Numbered from the stretch's first letter, positions 57,001 through 61,938 are shown. The stretch is DNA of 63,869 nt from Branchiostoma floridae (GCF_000003815.2 NC_049984.1:23111797-23175665), one strand, 5' to 3'. Made by a program: numbers and translations. Notes: generated by a model from the sequence alone, not told the origin.

Positions 57001-58243
57001 AAACCCTCAATGGGTCAATGAGAAAAAATATCTGTAGGACCACTAAAAAGAGGTCACCGTGGTCAAGTGGTCCTTATGTAGAGGTGATCACTTGACAAAT
57101 GTTCAGCTGCAGGTTTCACTGTTAAACTAGAATACATTTAGTCTATAGCTGACATTTAGGGTACTGTCTGTCACCTTCCTCAGGGCAAACAACAAGCTTA
57201 TTGATACGACAAAGTACCATGACTTTGAATAACGCATTCAGGGCTTGAAATCCTTTTTTTCTGCATACCTGCACCAGACAAATTTTGCCTGCACCCCTTT
57301 GAATTTAAGAACTTAATAGATCAAACTAAAATATTTCAGGTACCTTTCTTTTTTTCTTTAATTTATACTTTATAGGTGGTAACAGTTAGTGTCGCTAATT
57401 AAAATCCATATACACCTTCATCATAGGGTATTTACATGTACAATGTTATAATGTATAAAACCCAGTACATAGACCAGTGCAGTTCACTGGTGCAGGTAGA
57501 CACCAGAAATACCTGCACAGCTTCAACATTACCTGCACTAACCTGCATATGCAGGTGGTATTTCGAGCCCTGACATTGTAACGTGAATGATGCAGAAGTG
57601 ACACCTAGCTGCAGTGATGAGAAGCAGAGTATTTACTTTTCTGAGGAAGGTGACAAACAGTCAATATATTACATTTTGTGATTGTGAATAAGGAAAGTTG
57701 TTATCCACAGGAAAAATGATATTGTATTGTAACAGTGATATTCTTCTTGTAGACAACATGGACGCTCCCAGGGCCATCCCCAAACCTACAGTGGCAGAAG
57801 AAGCCTTACCGTGGAAGTCAGGCGTAGCGGAAGCAGCGCGAGCGATCCCCGATCAAGACCTGCTGAACGACAGCTCGCAGCCCAGCTGGACTCTCCCCTC
57901 CTCCCCCACTCCTGCCGCACCCCCCTCTTTCCCCCCTTCCCCAGACCAGGCCCCCTGGATGGTACCAGAACCCCCCTGGTTTTCCAAACAGGACAGCACG
58001 CACCCCTCCGACCGGAGAGAAGAAGAGGAGCCTATGCTACCCAGGAGTCAACAGCAGAAGTCAAATAAGTCAAACCCAGAAGAAGTGCCTCTACTACCAT
58101 CTGGTAAGAAAACCCCCTCCCCTCCCAAGGGGGGTGCAAAAAGGACACTTTTGCCTAACCAAGTAGAGATAGAAATACCTGATTCTCCAAGCCTTAGGAT
58201 GGACCGAGATGATGACGTTGCAGAGAGAGAGTCTTGCGTCTGA
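14437..58243 (+). CDS. SLC9A2/3-like: Na+/H+ exchanger, plasma-membrane type (SLC9A2/SLC9A3-like), 18 coding exons
   Basis: The protein exchanges external Na+ for internal H+ across the membrane. Eighteen exons join with consistent phases to 995 codons plus stop. Layout: signal peptide or first membrane segment (residues 6-26), Ser/Thr/His-rich extracellular stretch, transport domain from about 85 to 500, and a long cytoplasmic tail. Key motifs are [38 protein letters not shown] (E263 and D268, matching NHE1 E262 and D267), [24 protein letters not shown] (about 457-466), the CHP-binding-type helix [12 protein letters not shown] and HHGHHYW. The core is closest to vertebrate NHE2; the tail ([22 protein letters not shown]) looks like NHE3. 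The C-terminus ESCV fits a class I PDZ ligand. Introns are large and full of transposons; intron 5 holds a retrotransposon. Exact orthology (2, 3, 4 or 5) is not settled. Confidence 0.93.
14818..15273. mobile_element. MITE-4 family element
   Basis: The ends GGCCACAACAAGTAAATTTT and AAAATTTACTTGCTGTGGCC are inverted repeats, extended inward by ATGGATGACATC and GATGTCATCCAT. It lies 36 nt after the exon 1 donor. Confidence 0.85.
15558..15714. mobile_element. MITE-5 copy with TACTGTAAATGCA ends
   Basis: The left end TACTGTAAATGCATTTAAG is inverted relative to TTCTGCATTTACAGTA. The interior has CGCGCGGATTCAATTTCACG and TTTTCGCGGTGGTTTTAA, shared with the copy at 31028. Diverged relatives with 'CGGTGGTTTTAAGTTTGC' interiors occur at about 6005-6160, 26815-26985, 38460-39000 and 46200-46480. 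Confidence 0.85.
16171..16408. mobile_element. MITE-6 copy 1
   Basis: The ends GGCCACACCAATTTAATTTA and CAAATTGGTGTGGCC are inverted repeats, extended by TTGGTTCACGGATTTT and AAAATCCATGAACCAA. The family has further copies at 29740, 37361 (right end only) and 46526. Confidence 0.9.
18180..18420 (+). mobile_element. tRNA-derived SINE, diverged
   Basis: A degraded B-box-like GAGTTCGGAACCCC (18253) is followed by ACATGCCCTG, TTGTGCCCTTGGGAAAGGA, TTGACACGACTTTCCTGAC and GTGAATATGATCATGAGTACC. This order is shared with the SINEs at 7105 and 50942. Confidence 0.55.
18450..18767. mobile_element. Inverted-repeat element with AGGGTTGGACAAG ends
   Basis: The left end AGGGTTGGACAGG is inverted relative to CTTGTCCAACCCT. 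The interior repeats GGGCAAGTG and TTGCCC motifs. A related remnant begins at about 31252 (AGGGTTGGACTGTGGACAAG). Confidence 0.75.
20037..20136. other. Assembly gap (100 N)
   Basis: A run of exactly 100 N within the first unit of the intron 1 duplication. Collapsed repeat copies could lie in it. Confidence 0.98.
20270..20690. mobile_element. Repeat unit shared with 26085-26540
   Basis: The two places share GTTTCAGTCCTGAAAAAA, GTAGACTT-like CCCAA segments, AAACTGAAATGCATGAGG, CAGGTTGAAT, ACTCCACT and CACCCAAAAAAGG, in the same order and spacing over about 420-450 nt. It is probably a non-autonomous transposon inserted in the first duplicate unit. Confidence 0.6.
23890..23989. other. Assembly gap (100 N)
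   Basis: A run of exactly 100 N in intron 1. Confidence 0.98.
24068..24560. mobile_element. Probable non-autonomous element
   Basis: It begins near AACTAGGGATGCGTACCGGT and ends near GCAGTACCGATATTG. Similar 'GGTACCGGTACA'-type sequence occurs as a remnant at about 5170-5240 (GGGTGGGTATCAG). Boundaries are uncertain. Confidence 0.35.
24888..25070. repeat. Tandem duplications
   Basis: A 47-nt unit beginning CTGAAGTAGCATGGACACAG occurs twice (24888 and 24935). It runs into two copies of a unit containing CCGGGGGGTACTTTTATTCC and AGGGGGTACTT (24979 and 25031). Confidence 0.85.
25344..25398. repeat. Two adjacent near-perfect palindromes
   Basis: 25344-25369 and 25371-25398 are each palindromic apart from the central base pair, and are inverted copies of one another (core ATCGACACCGG, then CCGGTGTCGAT). 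The GC-rich core contrasts with the AT-rich surroundings. They sit just before the truncated MITE-1 copy. Confidence 0.85.
25413..25744 (+). mobile_element. MITE-1 copy lacking its left end
   Basis: From ATACAGAAACACTGCC to the right terminal repeat GGCCGCTATAGACAGG followed by TTTGACTGTA. It matches the right part of the copy at 52253, including AGGATTTGGAGTTCC and GACAGGGTCATTT. The left third is replaced by the palindromes. It ends 115 nt before exon 2. Confidence 0.8.
25859..25959 (+). CDS. SLC9A2/3-like: Exchanger exon 2
   Basis: The acceptor ATCCTCCAG and donor GTCAGT bound 101 nt (2 + 33 codons). It encodes [28 protein letters not shown] and TKQ: the loop and second membrane segment, with the family-typical VPES. 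Confidence 0.93.
26085..26540. mobile_element. Second copy of the repeat at 20270-20690
   Basis: Shared segments and order as described for the first copy. It lies in intron 2. Confidence 0.55.
27529..27952. mobile_element. Inverted-repeat element with TGTTCTCACCAGG ends
   Basis: The left end TGTTCTCACCAGGCCTTTTC, followed by AGCATAGGGGGC, is inverted relative to GCCCCTATGCTGTGAAAAAT followed by CCTGGTGAGAACA. The interior includes AGAAAATCGTCTGACAAGC and CTGTGACCTCTG. An inverted, truncated copy at 42335-42657 reaches the exon 7 acceptor. Confidence 0.85.
28182..28851. mobile_element. MITE-4 family element
   Basis: The ends GGCCATGTTGATTTGATTAT, followed by ATGGATGACGTCC, and GGACATCATCCATATATCAA, followed by ATCAACGTGGCC, are inverted repeats. 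The open frame at 28529-28855 inside is not considered coding. Confidence 0.85.
28979..29111 (+). CDS. SLC9A2/3-like: Exchanger exon 3
   Basis: The acceptor TGTCTTCCAG and donor GTAGGG bound 44 codons plus 1 nt. It encodes [20 protein letters not shown] and [12 protein letters not shown], a highly conserved membrane segment of the transport core. Confidence 0.95.
29340..29700. mobile_element. Diverged relative of the (TG)n-associated element at 3090
   Basis: TTTGTGTTTGTGTGCATG is followed by AACCTAGATGGATCAATCAT, TATGTGGGTATGTG and GGTACTGCAGCAGGACTACC. This is the same order as in the 3090 element. It lies in intron 3. Confidence 0.5.
29740..30100. mobile_element. MITE-6 copy 2
   Basis: The ends GGCCACACCAATTTTATTTG and AAATAAAGTTGGTGTGGCC are inverted repeats, extended by TTTCTCGGATTT and AAATCTGAGAAA. 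Confidence 0.9.
30105..30450. mobile_element. Repeat with GGTTGCGC / GCAACCTG motifs
   Basis: The left part TGCCTGAAATACTTTTTTCA, followed by GCCAGGTTG, and the right part GCAACCTGGG with GTATTTCGAGCATTGT look like an old inverted-repeat element. Boundaries are approximate. Confidence 0.4.
30497..30732 (+). CDS. SLC9A2/3-like: Exchanger exon 4: cation-binding motif
   Basis: The acceptor TATATTTCCCAG and donor GTGAGT bound 2 nt plus 78 codons. It encodes [27 protein letters not shown] and HVNE, then [11 protein letters not shown]. The E263 and D268 side chains match the residues essential for transport in NHE1. Confidence 0.96.
31028..31247. mobile_element. MITE-5 copy 2
   Basis: The ends TACTGTAAATGCATTGAAG and TTCTGCATTTACAGTA are inverted. 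The interior has GGACTTTTCGCGGTGG and AAACCACCGCG. It lies in intron 4. Confidence 0.9.
31451..31605 (+). CDS. SLC9A2/3-like: Exchanger exon 5
   Basis: The acceptor TTTTTGCAG and donor GTCAGA bound 51 codons plus 2 nt. It encodes [15 protein letters not shown], then a membrane segment [19 protein letters not shown] and TSFTTR. Confidence 0.94.
32416..33861 (+). CDS. Retrotransposon ORF1: gag-like nucleic-acid-binding protein
   Basis: 481 codons with no lesion, starting ATG ATG TCC. The middle region (about 95-190) has alternating strand and helix character compatible with an RNA-binding fold. Two CCHC zinc knuckles follow at about residues 215-255: [14 protein letters not shown] and [14 protein letters not shown]. 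The C-terminal half is basic and low in hydrophobic residues. Such proteins coat the element RNA. The ORF ends in a single TAG; ORF2 continues in the same frame. Confidence 0.85.
   Translation: MMSEVDISVPDPLADKLADTNLWIKCYMKSGFRAREEDVALSLVESTQHHGADGVRPSDILGVQVIPPMIIINLSNPKVKAAALKQAHIQLHGKDLTLLDFVTTPLTKPRLTRISIHGVYHSVPDVVVADWVDKFSIRATPIERHLVKNATDMFKHLRTGHRFCYVEKFTERPPPRFTTISVPHPLNPSECTDIDLEVFCGQGQIVNCRRCKALDHKAYECPNITCFSCGMTGHTKANCASITETERHPTRRYQRRSADRDDSVGFSPQTQDSVDMINRAFNKYVRPAVVPTSNRFQSLARLEDESDIAIAGAIRDIRVQHTDQRPSAVADADRRHLSNHRNKRRSRASRLMSAEEPHPNSDVTAPSYRPSNDRYNLRNRKRSLPSPEQRTHPATKKQNAERFQVSQGVPKPARDLHTKTVSHITTPPLTTDIPPLDLRTTCEESLSAMPATSPPVSTVSCDTVRDCATNTHSNSRPLVGE
33862..36767 (+). pseudogene. 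Retrotransposon ORF2: endonuclease plus reverse transcriptase, broken
   Basis: The frame is open directly after the ORF1 stop codon. Endonuclease motifs are [13 protein letters not shown] (catalytic Glu), [10 protein letters not shown] and YPTDHAIL (catalytic His). Reverse transcriptase motifs are [36 protein letters not shown], then [27 protein letters not shown] and YADDSK. Two lesions break the frame: an extra segment with TAA at about 35626-35633, before LDFSKAFD, and a small deletion at about 35725-35740, before RRQRV. The rest runs to a stop at 36765 with the typical C-terminal region ([16 protein letters not shown]). The first in-frame ATG is at 34108, after the first endonuclease motifs. 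Confidence 0.88.
36978..37018 (+). repeat. 3'-terminal hairpin of the retrotransposon
   Basis: AGGTGTGGGT (36978-36987) pairs exactly with ACCCACACCT (37009-37018) around a 21-nt loop, about 25 nt before the A-rich tail. Reverse transcriptases of related elements recognise 3' structures, so this could be the template-recognition signal. Confidence 0.7.
37361..37396. mobile_element. MITE-6 right end only
   Basis: AAAATCTGAGAACCAACAAA followed by TTAAATTGGTGTGGCC matches the right terminal repeat of the complete MITE-6 copies. No left end is present nearby. Confidence 0.8.
37535..37636 (+). CDS. SLC9A2/3-like: Exchanger exon 6
   Basis: The acceptor TTTTACTGCAG and donor GTAAGT bound 1 nt + 33 codons + 2 nt. 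It encodes (R)[20 protein letters not shown] followed by [14 protein letters not shown], with the NHE2-like [11 protein letters not shown]. Confidence 0.95.
40352..40776 (+). mobile_element. MITE-1 full-length copy
   Basis: The left end CAGTCAAACCTGAATTAGCG is inverted relative to the right end, which includes GGACAGGTTTGACTG. Interior landmarks are TTTTTCCCATTGACCTAAGC, GATACAGAAACACTGCC and GGTCAATTGATCA. TA-type flanks are present on the right side. It is non-coding. Confidence 0.85.
41230..41410 (-). mobile_element. SINE fragment, reverse orientation
   Basis: On the minus strand it shows the SINE order: AGCGACACGAGACC-like sequence, TGTGTTCTTAGGAAAAGCAC, TCTCACTCCACCCAGGTGTA, AAATGGGTATC and TGACTTTGGTTG. 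This corresponds to the body of the SINE at 50942. Confidence 0.6.
42335..42657. mobile_element. Truncated inverted copy of the element at 27529
   Basis: The reversed landmarks are shared: CCACCTTCCATGGTG, GTCAGAGTAGAAGACTGTGA, TCAGAATTTCATGCTTGTC, TGACGCATGCCTGGCTAAAA and GCCTG. Its end lies only about 16 nt before the exon 7 acceptor. Confidence 0.75.
42674..42891 (+). CDS. SLC9A2/3-like: Exchanger exon 7
   Basis: The acceptor CCCATCTACAG and donor GTTAGT bound 1 nt + 72 codons + 1 nt. It encodes [46 protein letters not shown] and [34 protein letters not shown] is a hallmark of the NHE1/NHE2 branch. Confidence 0.95.
43573..43775 (+). CDS. SLC9A2/3-like: Exchanger exon 8
   Basis: The acceptor TTATTATTACAG and donor GTTCGT bound 2 nt plus 67 codons. 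It encodes [31 protein letters not shown] and [13 protein letters not shown]. The arginine in YGGLRG corresponds to the one important for pH response in NHE1. Confidence 0.95.
44372..44461 (+). CDS. SLC9A2/3-like: Exchanger exon 9
   Basis: The acceptor CCACCCAG and donor GTGAGA bound 30 codons, phase 0 to 0. It encodes [20 protein letters not shown] followed by [10 protein letters not shown], the end of the membrane domain and the start of the tail. Confidence 0.93.
45165..45235 (+). CDS. SLC9A2/3-like: Exchanger exon 10: CHP-binding-type helix
   Basis: The acceptor TTCTTATCCCAG and donor GTAATA bound 23 codons plus 2 nt. It encodes [20 protein letters not shown] followed by WRD. The hydrophobic pattern matches the helix that binds calcineurin-homologous protein in NHE1, and the histidine cluster matches its HYGHHH. 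Confidence 0.93.
45380..45744 (+). mobile_element. MITE-1 full-length copy
   Basis: TACAGTCAAACCTGTATTAG at the left and GCCGCTATAGATAGG followed by TTCGACTGTA at the right are inverted ends, flanked by TA. It is shorter than the 52253 copy through an internal deletion. Confidence 0.88.
46526..46893. mobile_element. MITE-6 copy 3
   Basis: The ends GGCCACACCAATTTAATTTC and GAAATTAAATTGGTGTGGCC are inverted repeats, extended by TTGGTTCACGGATTT and AAATCCGTGAACCAA. A-rich interior. It ends 74 nt before exon 11. Confidence 0.92.
46968..47204 (+). CDS. SLC9A2/3-like: Exchanger exon 11
   Basis: The acceptor CATTTTGCAG and donor GTAAGT bound 1 nt + 78 codons + 2 nt. It encodes [39 protein letters not shown] and a Ser-rich end (NETSSSN). 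[14 protein letters not shown] corresponds to the NHE3 segment ILNVFHELNLKDA. Confidence 0.93.
47780..47853 (+). repeat. tRNA-like unit (SINE head or tRNA pseudogene)
   Basis: A perfect A-box match TAGCACAGTCG (47785-47795) and a perfect B-box match GGTTCGAATCC (47829-47839) are spaced 33 nt apart, as in tRNA genes. The acceptor stem does not pair well and a T-rich stretch follows, so a functional tRNA is unlikely. Confidence 0.6.
48057..48116. repeat. (TG)n microsatellite
   Basis: A TG run with interruptions. Confidence 0.95.
48535..48790. mobile_element. Repeat with TGCACCAGACAAATTT motif, copy 1
   Basis: It shares with 57265-57580 the segments TGCACCAGACAAATTTT, CAGTGCAGGTAGAC, CCAGAAATACCTGCAC, ACCTGCACTAACCTG and TGGTATTTCGAGCC. 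Confidence 0.7.
49677..49803 (+). CDS. SLC9A2/3-like: Exchanger exon 12
   Basis: The acceptor GTTTTCCAG and donor GTAGGT bound 1 nt plus 42 codons. It encodes (F)[18 protein letters not shown], then [20 protein letters not shown] and R. In NHE1 and NHE3 the matching region leads into the calmodulin-binding segment (NLQKTRQR in NHE1). Confidence 0.9.
49943..50362 (+). mobile_element. MITE-2 copy 2
   Basis: The ends AGCCTGGGTACCATCCGG and CCGGATGGTACCTAGGCT are inverted repeats. The interior is shared with copies at 6489 and 61939. Confidence 0.93.
50942..51220 (+). mobile_element. tRNA-derived SINE, near full length
   Basis: Perfect A box TGGCCGAGTGG (50942-50952) and diverged B box AGTTTGATTCC (50989-50999). 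A body follows with GTGGGAAAGATATTTTACAC, TCCTCACTCCACGCAGGTGT, ACCTGACTTTGGTTGG, AAAAGGTGGTGGAAAG, GGGCTCCACCTCCCAATAC and GGCCATTGGACAACTTTACC. The central part resembles the conserved domain of deuterostome SINEs as I remember it. Confidence 0.75.
51270..51350 (+). CDS. SLC9A2/3-like: Exchanger exon 13: 81-nt in-phase exon, likely alternative
   Basis: The acceptor CTGTTGTGCAG and donor GTAACA bound exactly 27 codons, phase 0 to 0. It encodes [12 protein letters not shown] followed by [15 protein letters not shown]. It parallels the end of exon 12 ([20 protein letters not shown]): D-x-D, acidic run, LLQ, M and a basic end. Joining exon 12 directly to exon 14 aligns without a gap to NHE3, so this exon is extra or an alternative. 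Confidence 0.7.
51798..51983 (-). repeat. Inverted copy of exon 14's 3' half plus its intron flank
   Basis: This 186-nt segment is the reverse complement of 53085-53269 with only one difference, an extra base near 51940. It carries the coding end of exon 14, its splice donor and 140 nt of intron. It lies in intron 13, pointing the other way. Confidence 0.93.
52007..52213 (+). mobile_element. MITE-1 left part, interrupted by a gap
   Basis: It reads ACCTGTATTAGCGACC to CATAGCAACCACCT, then N, then ATTTTTCCCATTGACC to ACAACGCCGCCACG. It duplicates the left third of the next copy (52253), so this may be a tandem partial copy or an assembly artefact. Confidence 0.7.
52046..52145. other. Assembly gap (100 N)
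   Basis: A run of exactly 100 N inside a MITE-1 copy and between the two inverted-repeat arms. Confidence 0.98.
52253..52820 (+). mobile_element. MITE-1, longest copy (568 nt)
   Basis: TACAGTCAAACCTGTATTAG at the left and GGCCGCTATAGGCAGG followed by TTTGACTGTA at the right are inverted, with TA at both outer flanks. It is the reference copy for this family in the window. Confidence 0.92.
53027..53129 (+). CDS. SLC9A2/3-like: Exchanger exon 14: basic His/Arg segment
   Basis: The acceptor CCCCTTTACAG and donor GTATGT bound 34 codons plus 1 nt. It encodes [20 protein letters not shown], then [26 protein letters not shown] matches the NHE3 segment EDEKQDREIFHR. Its second half lies in the right arm of the inverted repeat. 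Confidence 0.88.
53085..53269 (+). repeat. Right arm of the 185-bp inverted repeat
   Basis: Reverse complement of 51798-51983, 185 of 186 positions matching with one indel. The arms are separated by 1.1 kb holding MITE-1 copies and a gap. Confidence 0.93.
53775..53915 (+). CDS. SLC9A2/3-like: Exchanger exon 15
   Basis: The acceptor GTTTTCACAG and donor GTAAGA bound 2 nt + 46 codons + 1 nt. It encodes a basic then Ser/Pro-rich stretch: [33 protein letters not shown] and KSLVQT. RRNVS is a possible basophilic kinase site. Confidence 0.88.
54587..54637 (+). CDS. SLC9A2/3-like: Possible 51-nt cassette exon of the exchanger
   Basis: The acceptor CATTCCTTCATCAG and donor GTGACA bound 51 nt that keep the frame between exons 15 and 17 (phase 1 to 1). 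It encodes (K)[16 protein letters not shown], a Ser/Thr-rich insert with no stop. Both splice sites are usable but not strong. Confidence 0.4.
54823..55043. mobile_element. MITE-3 copy 2
   Basis: The ends CTAGTTCACCTTTATCCGCG and CGCAGATAAAGGTGAACTA are inverted. The interior shares AACCTATATTCG and CGGATATAGG with the other copies. Confidence 0.9.
55670..55771 (+). CDS. SLC9A2/3-like: Exchanger exon 17: acidic segment
   Basis: The acceptor TGTCTTTACAG and donor GTGAGT bound 2 nt + 33 codons + 1 nt. It encodes [20 protein letters not shown] followed by [13 protein letters not shown]. The acidic run resembles the acidic tail stretches of vertebrate exchangers. Confidence 0.87.
56109..57007. 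mobile_element. Transposon remnant with about 85-bp inverted ends
   Basis: The left end GGTTTTCGGAAAACCCTGTC with CAGTCTGAAAAGAGGGTCTG is inverted relative to the right end CAGACCCTCTTTTCAGACTG with GACAGGTTTTTCCGAAAACC. Each end repeats the GAAAACCCTGTCCAGTC motif twice. It is about 900 nt with no transposase. Confidence 0.88.
57265..57580. mobile_element. Repeat with TGCACCAGACAAATTT motif, copy 2
   Basis: It shares ordered segments with 48535-48790 (see there). It lies in intron 17. Confidence 0.7.
57753..58243 (+). CDS. SLC9A2/3-like: Exchanger exon 18: Pro-rich C-terminus with PDZ ligand
   Basis: The acceptor TTCTTCTTGTAG precedes 2 nt plus 163 codons including TGA. It encodes [20 protein letters not shown], a Pro/Ser-rich stretch ([20 protein letters not shown]), acidic-basic patches and [10 protein letters not shown]. 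It ends AERESCV. The last residues S-C-V fit S/T-x-hydrophobic, a class I PDZ ligand as on NHE3. Confidence 0.92.
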
Positions 58244-61200
58244 TTCGTCCACTGCAAGCTAGCTGCATGGCATCCAGACTTCCATACAGTATGCAAAATG
58301 GTGTATAGTGTGCATTGCCAACTAAAATGGCCAATTTTTTTGCAGTGCAGTGGTTGCCATAGTACAGGTCATTTTGATACACTCAACTTTCCTATTAAAG
58401 ATGTTGTGAGAGAAACAATTTTTCATAAGGAAGTACAAAGTATTGCAACTTTTCAAGGATAACATTTATCAATAAGCAACTGTGTACCACTACGGTAACC
58501 ATAACCATGAAACAAAAAAAAAAACGGTGTCATTTTTTGTTTTCTGGCATGTGAGTCTCTTTGGTGAAACACTTTGTGTACTGAGTCTCTTGAAATGTCT
58601 TGTTAACATTTTTGTCTGTGCACCTTTTTCTTTTAACACTGCTGTTGAGTGCTTTGAAACCTTTTCGTTGCTTTGCTTTGTTCCCTACGCACTAATAGAA
58701 GGGCAGTTATCACAGTTGAGTTACCGAGTAGAGTGCTAAAAATGCAAAAACGATAAAAGAGCCACCTAAAATCCTCGAAAATCCTCCTTTTCCTTGAATA
58801 TTTGGCCCATTCTCGAGATTTTTTGCGTCACCATAACTGTCGTCTTTTTTAAATGTTGTCTTTCATCTACTTTCAATTTGTCTTTGTCACAGCATTTCTG
58901 TTCCTTGTTCAGTGAATTAACAATTTCTGTCTGTCTTCTGTTTTCCTCTCTTCTCCCTTCCCTCATTCTGTTCATCCTCGTCTTCAAGGCATCTTTGACA
59001 CTGTCCTGCCCGGTGCAGTAAATGTGATTTGTGATATTGAGGAGTACATCTGAAACTTAAAGACCAAGGAATGATTCACTCAGTATTATTTTGACCAAAG
59101 AGTTACGCAAATTTTGATATAACGCTAGTTCACCTTTATCCGTGGGGTGACCTTTATCCGTTGTCTTTAAAAACAGAACATTTTTTTAAGAGTATTAAGT
59201 CTGCTGACAGTGGTTTCAAATTTGCAATATTTCCAAAATGTAGACATCATATCCCTAAATATGCTTTTTCTTACAAACAACGGATATAGGTCACCCTCGG
59301 ATTAAGGTGAACCAGCGTTATAATGATGACTTGTCAATTGCTGCTGATTCTCTAGAAATTGTTTCTAGAAAAGAATACATTCTATACTGAGAGATTTTGA
59401 AATGAGTCTTAAATAGACCAAATATATTGAATATGCTGCCCAAGTTTCAATATCTATAAGCTGGATTGAAAAATGTATTTCACAGCTGAAAGGTGTGCTT
59501 GCTTGAATTGGCAAGATGGTTAAAGAGAGGAGTATTTTAATATGTAGTTTTGAAAGAAGACTAAACTTTAACCAACACTTCAAATGAGGAAAGGACCCTC
59601 AGAATAGACTACTGCTGTGATATCATTGGCATTGAGGTCATCGTGACTGCAGCAATAGGTCGTAAGTGTCAGATAACCTGTGGTGTCCCCCGTCTCTGTT
59701 CAAAGCTGGACAGTGGGCTCAAATGTACATTTTGTATACTGCTTCCTTCACTCCTCTTGCTAAATAATCCAGTTCCGAATCTCAGATTTTGACTCTAGCC
59801 AGCAAAAATGGAGTGACCTGTTGATTCTGTGTGTAAATGCTGACAGAGATACTTAGGAGTTGGCAGAAGTGATATTAAGATTACCAAATGACATAATATA
59901 AATGTACTTAGTTTTAACTAGATTCTGACTGTGCAGCAGTACAAAAATGTATATCAGTACTTAGTAATCAGTTAAATGTATTGTCTTAGCCATTTTAATG
60001 GAAAACATATCAGAATACAATCTTGATTGTTGATTTTGTAATTAAGATGTTGCTGGCTTTGCAAACTTGTCATTACAGTTTCTAAGCTGAATGGTTTGTA
60101 TTTTTGCATTGCATTTGTACCCAAATGGTGCTTTTTGAAAGCAATATAATTGAGGGCAATAATATTGGGTGTTAATTATATTGGTGTACTTATATATGAC
60201 TTGGATATTGAATATTGTTATAAGTTTTTAGTGTTGCTATGTACATTTTGTGAGTTTTCAATTTGCTACATACATTATCCAAGCCTTTTGTATGCTGAAA
60301 TGTCTGTTTCAATATGGTTCTTGAGTAACTGTTATGCAGATCTTATTGACCTGGATGTCTAATCTTCATTGAAGATCAGCATGTACTTGAATATCAATTT
60401 GTTTAATTTTGAGGTCTTTTATCACTACAAGAAGTTTCTCTGAGGCTTGGTACATTTGTAAGAGTGCAGTCACATTTAGGTCGTTCTATCATCGTACGAT
60501 TTTGACAATAGGATTTTTAAGCAGGTAGTGACATAGCCAACCATCCACAAGGATCCAAGAGAGCATTTTTGCAGCAAGACAGCTGAACATTGTAGGACAC
60601 ATGCATGGCTGTCCTATAAAATGCCCCAAGTTAGCGGTCGTAGGATGATCGCAACTATCTGACTGCGCCATAAAGCTGATGATTTAATGCTTAGCCTACT
60701 CATATGATGTCAATTTAACAGTTTATTTAACTGAAGGTTTGCTACTTCTGTGAAGAAAGAGGTTGTTGTACTGTTTGCAGTCTTTGTGTTTGTCTCAGTG
60801 TGTCTGAAGTTGATTGACAGGATGTGAAGTTGAAGATGGTGTAACTGGAGACTTGCGGAATAGGAACTTTGGTTTCAATTGGCTCAGGTACTAGGTCCCA
60901 AGTTGATCCCATGGGCTAGCAAGAAAATGATATTACTATTGTTGGTGATAAGTTCACATTTTATGAAGAAAAAAATAAATTCTCAAACACTAAGTCTAAA
61001 TATGTACAGAGGGTTTTCTTGTTTTTAGATGCAGAAAAGACAGCAGCCTTTGATTTTAGTCATTGGGCTGGATATATCGTTTAACTTAGCAAATTTTTCC
61101 AACAAGGCGGGATTTGGTGGTGAACATCTAATTACATGGGTGTGGCCTTGAATAAAACATAAAAAGCAATAGATTTTTTAAAGAAAATGACGTGTACATG

Positions 61201-61860
61201 AGTACATATTGTGAATTTATGCCCCTCTATATACATGCCTTCGTCAGCGAAGAAAAGCCGAGAGAGATATACATACCTGTGCTACTTACAGAATCTGATG
61301 TTCACTGAATGTAAGCAATGTATACAGACTATGTTATTACCTCAAGTCATCTGCAGTCATCTACGTCGTTTTGTTCAGCTTTGTTTTCAGAAGTATTGTA
61401 ACTTATATGTAAGGCATGAACCTTGCCTTTTTGACTTGGTTATCTTTCAGTGTTCATGTACAATTTCATGTATTAATCCACGTTTTTCAACTATGTTTAG
61501 TTTACAATGATATTGACGATTTTGTGTGAAACTGAAGTTATTGTAGGTCCAAACATAAAACCCCCAATTAGGTCCAATCTGTAACAAGATATTACATTAT
61601 CTATTTGACGAAATGTAGTTACCCATTACCGTTAAATGCGAATTCAAATTGAACATCTACAGAATATAGTTTGTACTTGACAGTATGAAAGTTGCTGTAC
61701 TTTTTGTTATGTCAATATGAAAGCTTCACATGTAATTGGAATGTGCAATAGAAGATGGCAAGGACAGGAATAATTAACTAGAAATGCAGAATCTGATGTA
61801 TATACATTGTATGAGAAAGAATATAATGCTTGAATGGACTATTAAAGATATTTTGTGATT
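58244..61860 (+). other. Probable 3' UTR and 3' flank of the exchanger
   Basis: No gene is recognised. AATAAA occurs at 60974 and 61151 and ATTAAA at 61841, which are candidate polyadenylation signals. A MITE-3 copy is inserted at 59121. The true 3' end cannot be read from sequence alone. Confidence 0.4.
59121..59320. mobile_element. MITE-3 copy 3
   Basis: The ends AACGCTAGTTCACCTTTATC and CTTAATCCGAGGGT-like inverted counterpart GGTGAACCAGCGTT form the same terminal pairing as copies 1 and 2. The interior has GGATATAGGTCACC. Confidence 0.88.
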
Positions 61861-61938
61861 TTTTCCTAAAACAGTTACTGTGACAGTCGTGTATTTTGTG
61901 AATTTTTTTTGTCGTATCCTAAAAGCATATTATAAAAT
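61861..61938. other. Short AT-rich spacer
   Basis: Nothing recognised between the last candidate polyadenylation signal and the MITE-2 copy. Confidence 0.4.
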
